Source of the DNA: a virus
Direction: 5' to 3' (one strand)
IMG/VR virus record: IMGVR_UViG_3300047318_000234
Coordinates: 1 to 28,795 of that record
Length of the DNA stretch: 28,795 nucleotides
Positions within the stretch are counted from its first letter, which is position 1; each line of letters opens with the position of its first letter. Of the stretch, positions 1-6,058 are shown piece after piece. Both the position numbers and the translations under genes were made by a program. The notes below the pieces were generated by a model. The model worked only from the letters and a program-made list of their open reading frames with translations, did not search any database and was not told where the DNA came from.

Positions 1-231
1 GTTGATGACGCCGCGGCCACCGATCGGGTTCATGGTCTGGACCGCCTCGCTGATGGTGGTACGGCACGACGAGCCGGCCAGGATCACTTCGGCCATGCGG
101 GCCTTTACTGTGTACTGCTGATAGGCCGGCAGCGCGACAGCGGCCAAGATGCCAATAATGGCAACGACGATCATCAACTCGATGAGGGTGAAGCCAGCTT
201 GCGCGCGGCGGGCGAGGGTGCGATGGTTCAT
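1..231 (-). CDS. pilA: Type IV major pilin PilA, N-terminal part (runs off the left edge)
   Basis: Partial gene: 77 codons are visible and the frame is open to the window edge. The product is the precursor of a type IV pilus subunit, which is cleaved by prepilin peptidase and assembled at the inner membrane. A short basic leader (RRAQAG, ending at residue 13) is followed by [17 protein letters not shown], the class III signal with Glu at mature position 5. The hydrophobic assembly helix then leads into [13 protein letters not shown], typical of betaproteobacterial pilins. The ATG at 229-231 has GGAG about 7 nt upstream. A sigma-54 promoter lies further upstream (286-301). This is most likely a host gene flanking the prophage, and the family call is very secure. 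Confidence 0.95.
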   Translation of the reverse strand, partial: MNHRTLARRAQAGFTLIELMIVVAIIGILAAVALPAYQQYTVKARMAEVILAGSSCRTTISEAVQTMNPIGGRGVIN

Positions 232-285
232 GTAGAGACTCCAGGTTGGTTAAGCCGGGGTTCCTCCCCGAGCTGCTTCATGCAT

Positions 286-301
286 CGCAGGCCGCGTGCC
301 A
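286..301 (-). promoter_or_regulatory. Sigma-54 (RpoN) promoter of pilA
   Basis: Read on the minus strand, TGGCACG-CGGC-CTGC (301 down to 287) matches the -24/-12 consensus TGGCACG-N4-TTGC with one mismatch. The GG and GC dinucleotides are correctly spaced. Transcription would start near 275, giving a leader of about 45 nt that contains the small CGGGG/CCCCG hairpin at 256-270 and the pilA ribosome binding site. pilA genes are classically RpoN/PilR dependent, so context and sequence agree. Confidence 0.75.
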
Positions 302-364
302 GCCTTGCGGGTGAAACAGAAAGTGTGCGAAGCTGCGCGGACCAAGACGGAAAGGCGACATTCC

Positions 365-730
365 ATGGCACGTACTGACAAATTTCGTCACTTGCTGGCA
401 GTTTTGGTCATGTGCCTGGTGCCCGCCGCGGCGGCTCATCCACTCGAAGATGCCGCCCATGAGGCGATGACTCTGTGCGCCCGCGTGGATGGCGTCGAAA
501 CGATCGACCAGTGCATGAGCACCACTTCTCAATCTGAGCACCGGCCGCCCGCTCGGGCATCCCTGCAGCGGCTGTTCAAGGCGCGCACGGCGTTCATGCG
601 TGACTGTGAGGGCCTGGTGCGTTGCCAGGAACAAGCCGACCTCTACATATGGGCCGGCATCTCTCGGGACTTCAGCTGGACCGTTATCCACCTGGATCAA
701 CCACTTCCCCCACCAGCACAGCGACGCTGA
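365..730 (+). CDS. Small secreted Cys-containing protein, unknown function
   Basis: The protein has 121 residues from the ATG at 365. A longer in-frame start at 296 would precede the signal peptide with a charged extension, so it is less likely. The N-terminus is a clear Sec signal peptide: basic MARTDKFR, hydrophobic LLAVLVMCLV, and cleavage near PAAAA/HPL. The mature part has four cysteines (LCAR, QCMS, DCEG, RCQE), compatible with two disulfides in the periplasm. I recognise no family. It is divergent from pilA, and its 3' end overlaps the end of the convergent repressor gene by 47 bp. It could be a host gene whose tail was rewritten by prophage insertion, or a prophage cargo gene. Confidence 0.55.
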   Translation: MARTDKFRHLLAVLVMCLVPAAAAHPLEDAAHEAMTLCARVDGVETIDQCMSTTSQSEHRPPARASLQRLFKARTAFMRDCEGLVRCQEQADLYIWAGISRDFSWTVIHLDQPLPPPAQRR

Positions 731-902
731 CGCCGAAGTAACCCGCCAGGCGGCGCAAGTCCGTCAGGTTCGGGTCTTGATCGCCGGCCTCCCAGCGGAG
801 GATCGTTCTCTTATTCACACCCAGCACGCCGGCTAGTTGCGCTTGCGTGAGGCCGCGGGCCGTGCGCAGCTCGCGCAGTTGCGGGATGTTGGATTCGCTC
901 AT
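684..902 (-). CDS. XRE-family (Cro/CI-type) HTH repressor
   Basis: The protein has 72 residues from ATG 902 (MSESNIPQLRELRTARGLTQ). The HTH_3 fold spans about residues 8-62, with RGLTQAQLAGVLGVNKRTI forming helices 2-3 and RWEAGDQDPNL the following turn. It is a bare DNA-binding domain with no C-terminal peptidase or dimerisation domain, so it resembles Cro or a compact repressor. An in-frame upstream extension to 1028 would run through the operator region and is rejected. A strong AAGGAGG lies about 25 nt upstream, too far to serve this ATG, so the start is a little uncertain. It is transcribed away from the early operon, with three operator-like sites between, which suggests it controls the lysogeny switch and its own synthesis. 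Confidence 0.85.
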   Translation of the reverse strand: MSESNIPQLRELRTARGLTQAQLAGVLGVNKRTILRWEAGDQDPNLTDLRRLAGYFGVSVAVLVGEVVDPGG

Positions 903-947
903 TCCCCAACGATAGCCGAGGGGCCATCCCTCCTTTTGGGGACGAGT

Positions 948-992
948 GCAATTTATTTTGCAAACTACCTTGCTTGCGGCAAACTTGTTTGC
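948..992. promoter_or_regulatory. Triple operator GCAA-N6-TTGC of the lysogeny switch
   Basis: Three 14-bp copies of GCAA-N6-TTGC lie at 948-961, 960-973 and 979-992. The third is a near-perfect palindrome (GCAAAC-TT-GTTTGC). Centres are 12 and 19 bp apart. The sites sit in an AT-rich stretch between the divergent repressor and early operon, and overlap the early promoter. Identical half-sites in three copies are what a Cro/CI-type dimer binds. Binding itself is inference. Confidence 0.75.
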
Positions 993-998
993 TACATT
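970..998 (+). promoter_or_regulatory. Rightward early promoter (PR-like)
   Basis: The -35 TTGCTT (970-975) and -10 TACATT (993-998) are separated by 17 bp, which predicts a start near 1005. The first early gene begins at 1040 behind AAAGGATG. Operator copies 2 and 3 overlap the -35 and the spacer, so a bound repressor would block it. Confidence 0.6.
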
Positions 999-1039
999 AA
1001 TCCCAAGCGCTGAGTGGTTCGGCGCCAAAAGGATGTGAA

Positions 1040-1213
1040 GTGAACAGCATCACCCTAGTACCCAAGGCGAAGCCGGCCCCTCTGCACGAAGTGGAAGCGC
1101 AAGAGATGGCGCAAGACCTGGAAGGCTTGCTGGTCGATGAGCTGCCCGGATCGGTCGGAGAAGCGATCTTCGAGCAGGCGGTTAAGGACTCGAACTTCGG
1201 AGCGCTTTCATGA
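1040..1213 (+). CDS. Early phage microprotein, 57 aa, GTG start
   Basis: The protein has 57 residues (MNSITLVPKAKPAPLHEVEA..., ending NFGALS). It starts at GTG 1040, 8 nt after an AAAGGA-type ribosome binding site, and is the first gene behind the early promoter. It is acidic and probably helical, with no recognised domain. Its TGA overlaps the next gene's ATG (ATGA at 1210-1213), showing translational coupling. The position matches small regulatory or accessory proteins at the head of early operons, but no function can be read from the sequence. Confidence 0.6.
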   Translation: MNSITLVPKAKPAPLHEVEAQEMAQDLEGLLVDELPGSVGEAIFEQAVKDSNFGALS

Positions 1214-1518
1214 GCCGGCCTGGAGTTGGTCAAGTGAGCGCGGCGCACACGCCGGGTCCGTGGCTGCCTGTCTTCGATGAAACGTACTTCGTTCGCGCCC
1301 CGGACGGCGGCCGAGTCGCAATTGCCACCAACCTCAAGGGATGGCACGAAATGGGCGGCAGGCGCTCGGCGGACGAGGTAGCAGCCAACACAAGGCTGAT
1401 CGCCGCCGCACCTGATCTGCTGGCTGCGCTGCAAATGATGCTGGCACTGAACGGCTCCAGAGAGGCGCGAGTGCAGGCCGAAGTCGCCATCGCCAAGGCG
1501 ACGGGAGAGCAGGCATGA
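1210..1518 (+). CDS. Phage protein of the TPGPW / LIAAAPDLL family (copy 1)
   Basis: The protein has 102 residues from ATG 1210, which has GGAG at 1199-1202. An in-frame GTG at 1234 with GGAG at 1222-1225 would start at MSAAHTPGPW and is equally possible. Two features mark a small family common in proteobacterial phages: HTPGPW near the N-terminus and NTRLIAAAPDLLAALQ in the second half. That family has no established function. A second copy is at 4118-4408 in the same operon. It is coupled by 4-bp overlaps to the genes on both sides. Confidence 0.8.
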   Translation: MSRPGVGQVSAAHTPGPWLPVFDETYFVRAPDGGRVAIATNLKGWHEMGGRRSADEVAANTRLIAAAPDLLAALQMMLALNGSREARVQAEVAIAKATGEQA

Positions 1519-1616
1519 CCGCCCTCATCGAAGCCGCCTACGCCGGCCTTCTCGCCATCGCCTGCGCCGCTGTGGTGGTTGCAGCCCTTCTCTATGCCTT
1601 CGGAGCTTTATTTTGA
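1515..1616 (+). CDS. Single-membrane-span microprotein, 33 aa
   Basis: The ATG at 1515 overlaps the previous stop (ATGA), and GGGAGAGC lies just upstream. The 33 residues begin MTALIEAAYAGLL and continue as an almost unbroken hydrophobic helix to the last residue. This would make a small inner-membrane protein with no soluble domain. The next gene starts inside its last codons. Function unknown; such peptides in early operons sometimes act on host membrane proteins, but nothing here says which. Confidence 0.5.
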   Translation: MTALIEAAYAGLLAIACAAVVVAALLYAFGALF

Positions 1617-1786
1617 CGATCTTCACCCCAACCAACCCCGCAAAGATCGTCGCGCAGCAGCGCTACGAAGCCGAGCGCCTGCGCCTTGAGCACGAGGCAG
1701 CAGCAGAACACCACTCGGCTTTGGCGCAGATGTACGCCGGCCGGATCAACCGCCTTAACGCTATCCAGCAGAAGGAGTCGCAATGA
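1613..1786 (+). CDS. Early phage small protein, 57 aa, TTG start, coiled-coil-like
   Basis: The frame opens at TTG 1613, which has GGAG at 1602-1605 with 7-nt spacing, and runs to 1786. The product has 57 residues (TIFTPTNPAKIVAQQRYEAE...). Its charged, Gln/Glu/Ala-rich middle should form an amphipathic helix. Its stop overlaps the next ATG (1783). Tight coupling on both sides and good reading-frame composition support it; I recognise no family. Confidence 0.55.
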   Translation: MTIFTPTNPAKIVAQQRYEAERLRLEHEAAAEHHSALAQMYAGRINRLNAIQQKESQ

Positions 1787-2181
1787 AGATTCAAGCAACG
1801 CTATCAATCGCGTTCCCTAGTGGCGGCGGGGTGAACATCCGCCTCAGGGACATTGCATCGCGGATCGAATTCGTCGATGTTGAGATCAGCCACGCTGAAT
1901 TCAGCCAAGCCTTGAGCGCCCTTCAAGAGCGGCCATTGATCGAGTGCGAACTTCGCGGACTTGAGTACGTCGGGAAGAAGCGTATCACCGAGGCCCGCTC
2001 GGTTGAGTGTCCGATCGATGCCCACGACCGCGATGTCCTTCGTGGGTGGCTAAAGATGAATTGCCAAGAAAACGGATGGATCTTGAACGACTACCTTGGC
2101 AGCCAAATCAGCATCGAGCGCAGGGACGGAAAGACGGTCCTCAACTACAGCGTGACCAAGTACGTGGAGGCCGCCGAATGA
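1783..2181 (+). CDS. Hypothetical early phage protein, 132 aa
   Basis: The start at ATG 1783 follows GAAGGAG at 1771-1777. The 132-residue product has a mixed alpha/beta look with no signal peptide, membrane span or Cys cluster. The C-terminal half (SQISIERRDGKTVLNYSV) reads like beta strands. It is coupled to its neighbours by ATGA overlaps and belongs to the early transcript. No recognised domain. Confidence 0.75.
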   Translation: MKIQATLSIAFPSGGGVNIRLRDIASRIEFVDVEISHAEFSQALSALQERPLIECELRGLEYVGKKRITEARSVECPIDAHDRDVLRGWLKMNCQENGWILNDYLGSQISIERRDGKTVLNYSVTKYVEAAE

Positions 2182-2378
2182 CCGCCGCCATCCGCCCCAT
2201 CAGTTCCGGCCGTGAGTGGTCCGACCGCCCCGCAGTCGACACCCGCGTCAGCCGTGCGGAGCAAGACGACCAGATGCCAGCGGTCGGCGCTCCCGATACG
2301 TGGCTGGTTGTCCTGCTGTGCCTTTCCCCAATCTTGACCATCGGATTCGTTTCGCTGGTCGCCCTTCTCTCTCGTTAA
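2178..2378 (+). CDS. Small C-terminally membrane-anchored phage protein, 66 aa
   Basis: I chose the ATG at 2178, which overlaps the previous TGA, rather than an in-frame start at 2007 inside the upstream gene. The first 40 residues are polar and charged. They are followed by one membrane segment (TWLVVLLCLSPILTIGFVSL, about residues 41-60) and the end LSR. The topology suggests a tail-anchored inner-membrane protein with a cytoplasmic head. No family recognised. Confidence 0.65.
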   Translation: MTAAIRPISSGREWSDRPAVDTRVSRAEQDDQMPAVGAPDTWLVVLLCLSPILTIGFVSLVALLSR

Positions 2379-2387
2379 GGAGCCGTC

Positions 2388-2717
2388 ATGGCAAAAGTTC
2401 AGATCAATGGTTTCGTCCATGTCCAGATGGACTACAAGGGCCGCCCCCGGTACAGCCTCTTCATGACCGACATGTCGGGCCATGACGGCTTCGGGATGTG
2501 CTGCGGCGAGGCAACGTTCGATTACGAGGTGCCGGCCGACTTCAATCCGGTAGCGAAAGAGGTCGAGGCACTGGAGAAGCGCAAGGTCGACGCGCTGCGC
2601 GACTACCAGGCCACCGTAAGCGAGATCAATGACCGGCTGTCGAAGCTGCAGGCCATCACCTACGAGGCCGAGATCCCAACCCCTGAGTTCACCGCCGACG
2701 AGGGGCAGCCGTTTTGA
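2388..2717 (+). CDS. Hypothetical early phage protein, 109 aa
   Basis: Starts at ATG 2388 after AAGGAG (2378-2383). The first 55 residues form a beta-rich part (INGFVHVQMDYKGRPRYSLF) with a Cys pair (MCCGE). A helical, coiled-coil-like segment follows (about 60-95). The stop overlaps the start of the Rad52-like gene. That position suggests a partner in recombination, but there is no direct evidence. Family not recognised. Confidence 0.75.
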   Translation: MAKVQINGFVHVQMDYKGRPRYSLFMTDMSGHDGFGMCCGEATFDYEVPADFNPVAKEVEALEKRKVDALRDYQATVSEINDRLSKLQAITYEAEIPTPEFTADEGQPF

Positions 2718-3379
2718 TCGCCGAAGTCTCAAAGCTGCTGCGCGCACCATTCCCGGCGAACCAAATCGGGAAGCTGCCGAAGCCGTACAAGAAGGAATCG
2801 CCCAAAGGCCAATGCGAGGAATGCGGCGGCTACCACGGTCTGCCGGCGGCGCATCTGGACTACGTCGGCCACGCCGCCATCACCGACCGCCTGCTAGACG
2901 CCGACCCGGCATGGTCGTGGGAGCCGCTTTCGCTCGACGAGCGCGGCCTTCCTGCCCTCGACAACAACGGCGGTCTGTGGATAAAGCTGACGATCGACGG
3001 CGTGACCCGACTCGGGTACGGAGATGCCCAAGGCAAGACCGGCGGCGACGCGATGAAGGAGCGGATCGGCGATGCCCTGCGGAATGCCGCGATGCGCTTC
3101 GGCGTGGCGCTGGACCTCTGGCACAAGGGCGACCTGCACGCGCCCAGCGAAGAAGAGCTGGCCGAGGCGAAGAAGAAGCAGCGCGAGGAATGGCTGGCCG
3201 AGGTGTACGGCCACATCGACGGCTCACCGACTGCCGGCGCACTGCGCCAGGTCGTGGCCGCCGCGAAGGCCGCCGCTTCCCGCGAGAACGATCCCGAGGC
3301 CATCGAACTGATCGACAAGCGCGTGGCCGCCAAGATCGCCGCCGCGCGCCCCAAGCAAACTGAAACGGAGGCAGCATGA
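2714..3379 (+). CDS. Rad52-like single-strand annealing protein
   Basis: The protein has 221 residues. About residues 50-136 match the pattern of phage Rad52-superfamily annealing proteins: ITDRLLDADPAWSWEPL, then the beta strands LWIKLTIDGVTRLGYGD, then the helix GGDAMKERIGDALRNAAMRFGVALDLW. The helix corresponds to the family's conserved segment in which a Lys/Asp-rich helix precedes an aromatic ALGL-like turn. The N-terminus has C34-X2-C37-X3-H41, a possible small metal site. The C-terminus is a charged Ala/Lys/Glu helix. Such proteins coat ssDNA and anneal complementary strands in phage recombination or concatemer formation. No partner exonuclease gene is visible. Subfamily assignment would need profile comparison. 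Confidence 0.75.
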   Translation: MIAEVSKLLRAPFPANQIGKLPKPYKKESPKGQCEECGGYHGLPAAHLDYVGHAAITDRLLDADPAWSWEPLSLDERGLPALDNNGGLWIKLTIDGVTRLGYGDAQGKTGGDAMKERIGDALRNAAMRFGVALDLWHKGDLHAPSEEELAEAKKKQREEWLAEVYGHIDGSPTAGALRQVVAAAKAAASRENDPEAIELIDKRVAAKIAAARPKQTETEAA

Positions 3380-3885
3380 CCGGAGTAGCCCTTTACGCCC
3401 TTGCCGACCAGTACAAGCAACTGGCCGAGCGCCTGGCGAGCATGGACATCGACGCCCAGACCGTCGCCGACACCATCGAAGCCTCGGGCCTCACCGACGA
3501 CATCGCCGAGAAGGCGTGCGGCATCGAGATGGTTGCCCGGACGATGGAGATGCACACGCCAGCCATCGACGCCGAGATCGAGCGTCTGACCGCCCTCAAG
3601 AAGCAGCGCCAAAAGGCCGCGGCCGGCCTGCGCGACTACCTCAAGACGCACATGATCGCCACCGGCATCCAGAAGATCGAAGCGCCGCTGTTCAAGATCA
3701 AGCTGCAGAACAACCCGCCGAGCGTCGACCTGTACGAGCCGGACCTGATCCCGCTCGAATACATGTTCCAGCCCGACACGCCGCCGCCGGCCCCCGACCG
3801 GACCGCGATCAAGGCCGCGATCAAGGCAGGCAAGGAAGTGCCCGGCGCGCGGATGACGCAGGGTCAGCGCCTGGTGGTTGCCTGA
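3376..3885 (+). CDS. Siphovirus Gp157-family protein
   Basis: The protein has 169 residues from ATG 3376, overlapping the preceding stop. The N-terminal half is a long coiled coil (ALADQYKQLAERLASMDID... through EIERLTALKKQRQKAAAGLR). The C-terminal half has the Gp157 hallmark: YLKTHMIATGIQKIEAPLF, FKIKLQNNPPSVDL, then IPLEYMF and a Lys-rich IKAAIKAGKEVPGA. The family is widespread next to phage recombination genes. It has been linked to phage resistance in Streptococcus, but its molecular role is unsettled. Placement behind the Rad52-like gene is the usual context. Confidence 0.85.
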   Translation: MTGVALYALADQYKQLAERLASMDIDAQTVADTIEASGLTDDIAEKACGIEMVARTMEMHTPAIDAEIERLTALKKQRQKAAAGLRDYLKTHMIATGIQKIEAPLFKIKLQNNPPSVDLYEPDLIPLEYMFQPDTPPPAPDRTAIKAAIKAGKEVPGARMTQGQRLVVA

Positions 3886-3886
3886 C

Positions 3887-4093
3887 ATGGACGACGAGCC
3901 CGAAGACTGCTGGACCTGCCGCGGCACCGGCATGGGCCGCACCGACGCGACCCGTTGCTACGACTGCTGCGGGACCGGGATCGCCGGCCAGCGCGAGCGT
4001 GCGAAGCAATTCGCCGAGGAAGCCGCCGAGTACCGCGCCCAGTACGCAGCCGAGGAAGCCATGTGCGGCCATCGGTACTACGACGGCACCTGA
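3887..4093 (+). CDS. Small zinc protein with two CXXCXGXG motifs (DnaJ-type)
   Basis: The protein has 68 residues from ATG 3887; an in-frame TTG at 3878 is the alternative start. Residues 8-40 carry CWTCRGTG and CYDCCGTG, the paired half-sites that bind one zinc in DnaJ central domains. The rest is a charged helix (REFAEEAAEYRAQYAAEEA style) and a short CGHRYY tail. No J domain is present, so this is a stand-alone zinc finger, common in phage early regions. Function unknown. Confidence 0.7.
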   Translation: MDDEPEDCWTCRGTGMGRTDATRCYDCCGTGIAGQRERAKQFAEEAAEYRAQYAAEEAMCGHRYYDGT

Positions 4094-4117
4094 CCTGCCA
4101 CCTTATAGGAAGAGAAC

Positions 4118-4408
4118 ATGAACGAAGAATGCTTTACGCCGGGACCGTGGAAGATCCGCATGTCTGGCAGCGTCGGCACCGATCGGATGATGGTTGCCTC
4201 CGTCTACCCAATGGAGACTGAGGCGCCGGAAGAAAACGCCGCCAACGCCCACCTGATAGCCGCCGCGCCCGATCTGCTGGAGGCAACGCAACTCCTCCTC
4301 GATGCGCTGACCGGCAACCAACTGGGCTGCACGCAGTTTGAATCGCTGAAGAAGCAAGCCCGCGCAGCCATTGCCCGTGCCCTCCCCCAAGGAGCCCCAG
4401 ATGCATGA
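4118..4408 (+). CDS. Phage protein of the TPGPW / LIAAAPDLL family (copy 2)
   Basis: The 96-residue protein starts at ATG 4118 after AGGAAGAG. FTPGPWKI at the N-terminus and NAHLIAAAPDLLEATQLLLDAL in the middle align it with the protein at 1210-1518, so the operon carries two diverged copies. The C-terminus has the helix FESLKKQARAAIARAL, typical of the family. Its end overlaps the start of the next gene by 8 bp. Function not established. Confidence 0.8.
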   Translation: MNEECFTPGPWKIRMSGSVGTDRMMVASVYPMETEAPEENAANAHLIAAAPDLLEATQLLLDALTGNQLGCTQFESLKKQARAAIARALPQGAPDA

Positions 4409-4739
4409 AGAACAAGAGCGCGCAGACTTCGAGGCGTGGGCCGACGAAGGCGAAAACAACCTTGGATTGATGTGGAAGCCTCGGAAGGCCGCGTGGGAAG
4501 GATGGCAAGCCCGTGCCTCCCTTGCCAAGCCTCAGCCAGTAGGAGGAGCGCTGACGGACCAGATCATCGACGAGGTAACGGAGACCGTCGCGACCTATGA
4601 CATTGCAGGCTGGAAGCTGTGGGGCCGCGACCAGATCCGACGATTCGCCTTAGCCATCGAAAGCCAGCTCGCCACTCTTTCCGCACCTGTAGCCCAACCA
4701 GGAGAGGCGGTGAGCGAGCCCGCAGGAAACCCCCGATGA
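4401..4739 (+). CDS. Phage protein of the FEAW...WEGWQAR family (copy 1)
   Basis: ATG 4401 has AAGGAG at 4389-4394 with ideal spacing, so the longer GTG start at 4371 is rejected. The protein has 112 residues. The N-terminal DFEAWADE...LMWKPRKAAWEGWQAR pattern is a recurrent phage module: an FEAW helix, a variable stretch, then AAWxGWQAR. The second half (LTDQIIDEVTETVATYDIAG...QIRRFALAIE) is helical. A relative lies at 6370-6636. No known function. Coupled by ATGA to the excisionase-like gene. Confidence 0.75.
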   Translation: MHEEQERADFEAWADEGENNLGLMWKPRKAAWEGWQARASLAKPQPVGGALTDQIIDEVTETVATYDIAGWKLWGRDQIRRFALAIESQLATLSAPVAQPGEAVSEPAGNPR

Positions 4740-4927
4740 GCGAAGAAGCAACCACCGACAAGGTGATCTATCGCGCCGACCTGTGCAAGCGGCTCGGCGT
4801 CGGCAGCGAGGCAATGCGGCGCTGGCTCAAGGCCGGCAAGCTGCCCAAGCCAGACGTAGACATCAGCCAGAAGACCCGGGGCTGGAAGATGTCAACCCTC
4901 CGCGCTGCCGGGATCGACCTTGTCTAG
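4736..4927 (+). CDS. AlpA/excisionase-like HTH protein
   Basis: The protein has 63 residues from ATG 4736. Residues about 10-35 (VIYRADLCKRLGVGSEAMRRWL) form a winged HTH of the MerR/AlpA/excisionase type, followed by the wing KAGKLPKPDVDISQKTRGWK. It is the last gene of the early operon and converges on the integrase; their 3' ends overlap by 36 bp. Size, fold and position fit a recombination directionality factor or an AlpA-type activator of the integrase. Which of the two cannot be decided from sequence. Confidence 0.65.
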   Translation: MSEEATTDKVIYRADLCKRLGVGSEAMRRWLKAGKLPKPDVDISQKTRGWKMSTLRAAGIDLV

Positions 4928-6058
4928 CCAATCCGCCCAGGCTTGGAGCATGGGCCGGCGCTCCTTCATGTACTCGGCGCGGTTGTACGCGGAGCGCACC
5001 TTGTCCTCGGGCGAGTGTGCGAGCTGCCGTTCGATCGCGTCCGTGGTGTATCCCTCCTCGTTCGCCCAGGTTGAGGCGACGGTGCGCCAGCCGTGACCCG
5101 TCATCTCGCCCTTGTAGCCCATGCGGGCCATCAGAGCCAAGACGGTGTTCTCGCTGATTGGCCGGTCCAAGCGATGGTCGGCGGCAAAGACGTACTCGCT
5201 ACCACGCTGGCGAGCTCGCATCTTGTCGAGGATGTCCAGCGCCTGCCGGGAGAGCGGGACCATGTGATCCTTGTCGCGCTTCATCCGGTCTTCGTAGATT
5301 CGCCAGATGTCGCCGTCGAGCTCGTCCCACCGCATGAAGCGCATCTCGTTGGTCCGAACCCAGGTGTAGGCCAGGAATCGGCAGGCGAGCACGGAGCTCA
5401 GATCCTTCTCGAAGGACAGCCGGCGCACGAGCTCGTGAACGTCCGTCAGGCGCACCGCGGCATGGTGCTTCACCTTGGAATGCCCGAACGCCTTCTTGGG
5501 GTCGATGAGGGATGCCGGGTTGATCTCGGCCGTCCCTTGCTCGACGGCCCAGTTGAAGACTTGCGAGCTCCACATGCGGACCTTGCGGACGAACACATGC
5601 AGCCCCGCCGCGTTCATGCGGTTGAGCTCGGCCAGCAGGGAGGCCCGGTCGATGGCTCCGGTAGCCTTGTCCCCCAGGTTCGGCACAAGGTGGAGCTCGA
5701 TGCCGCGCAGGGCGTTTGCCCGGTACTCGTCGGCTACGTCCTTCCGGCCGTTCCAATAGGTCTGGCAGTCCTCCCAAAACGTGGTCTTGGGTTTCGCCTT
5801 GGTCTTGGGTGTGATGCCCTCCAGCAGCCCGCGCCGGAGCTCGTCGCGCTTGATCCGAGCGTCAGCCAGGCTGAGCAGCGGGTAAGGGCCGAGCGCCTTC
5901 GTCTGAGGCTTGCCGTCAACCCGGTAGGCTACGCGCCAGACCTTCGCGCCGGTCGGCGAGATGAAGAGGAACATGCCGTGACCGTCGAAGAGCTTCCTGG
6001 GCTTCTCGGCGGGCTTGGCGGTGCGACACTGGTGGTCGGAGAGCGTGTTTGTAGGCAT
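4892..6058 (-). CDS. int: Tyrosine recombinase integrase, P4 type (DUF4102 N-terminus)
   Basis: The protein has 388 residues, the usual length for P4-type integrases. The N-terminal DUF4102 arm-binding domain (about 1-85) contains KLFDGHGMFLFISPTGAKVW and LGPYPLLSLADAR. A SAM-like core-binding domain (90-190) follows. The catalytic domain carries the full set: R235 (YTWVRTNEM), K260, H322/R325 (GHGWR), H348 (QLAHSPED) and nucleophile Y358 (SAYNRAEY). It should catalyse prophage insertion and excision. The ATG at 6056-6058 has no clear ribosome binding site and lies inside a GTAGGCA repeat, suggesting autoregulation. It is transcribed against the early operon and overlaps the HTH gene tail to tail. 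Confidence 0.93.
   Translation of the reverse strand: MPTNTLSDHQCRTAKPAEKPRKLFDGHGMFLFISPTGAKVWRVAYRVDGKPQTKALGPYPLLSLADARIKRDELRRGLLEGITPKTKAKPKTTFWEDCQTYWNGRKDVADEYRANALRGIELHLVPNLGDKATGAIDRASLLAELNRMNAAGLHVFVRKVRMWSSQVFNWAVEQGTAEINPASLIDPKKAFGHSKVKHHAAVRLTDVHELVRRLSFEKDLSSVLACRFLAYTWVRTNEMRFMRWDELDGDIWRIYEDRMKRDKDHMVPLSRQALDILDKMRARQRGSEYVFAADHRLDRPISENTVLALMARMGYKGEMTGHGWRTVASTWANEEGYTTDAIERQLAHSPEDKVRSAYNRAEYMKERRPMLQAWADWLDKVDPGSAEG

Noticed and set aside
256-270. CGGGG/CCCCG hairpin upstream of pilA considered as a terminator
   Set aside because: Only a 5-bp stem, no U-tract either way, and it lies within the predicted pilA leader. At most a leader structure.
278-700. 140-codon minus-strand frame across the secreted-protein gene
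   Set aside because: It runs antisense to the signal-peptide gene and covers the pilA promoter; no domain and no ribosome binding site. Shadow of GC-rich coding sequence.
684-1028. Longer 114-residue version of the XRE repressor
   Set aside because: It would translate through the operator/promoter region, and the extra residues do not look like protein.
997-1434. 145-codon minus-strand frame over the start of the early operon
   Set aside because: Antisense to two tightly coupled early genes, composition typical of a shadow frame.
2860-3942. 360-codon minus-strand frame
   Set aside because: Long only because it is antisense to the GC-rich Rad52-like and Gp157 genes; both of those have clear family patterns in the forward frame.
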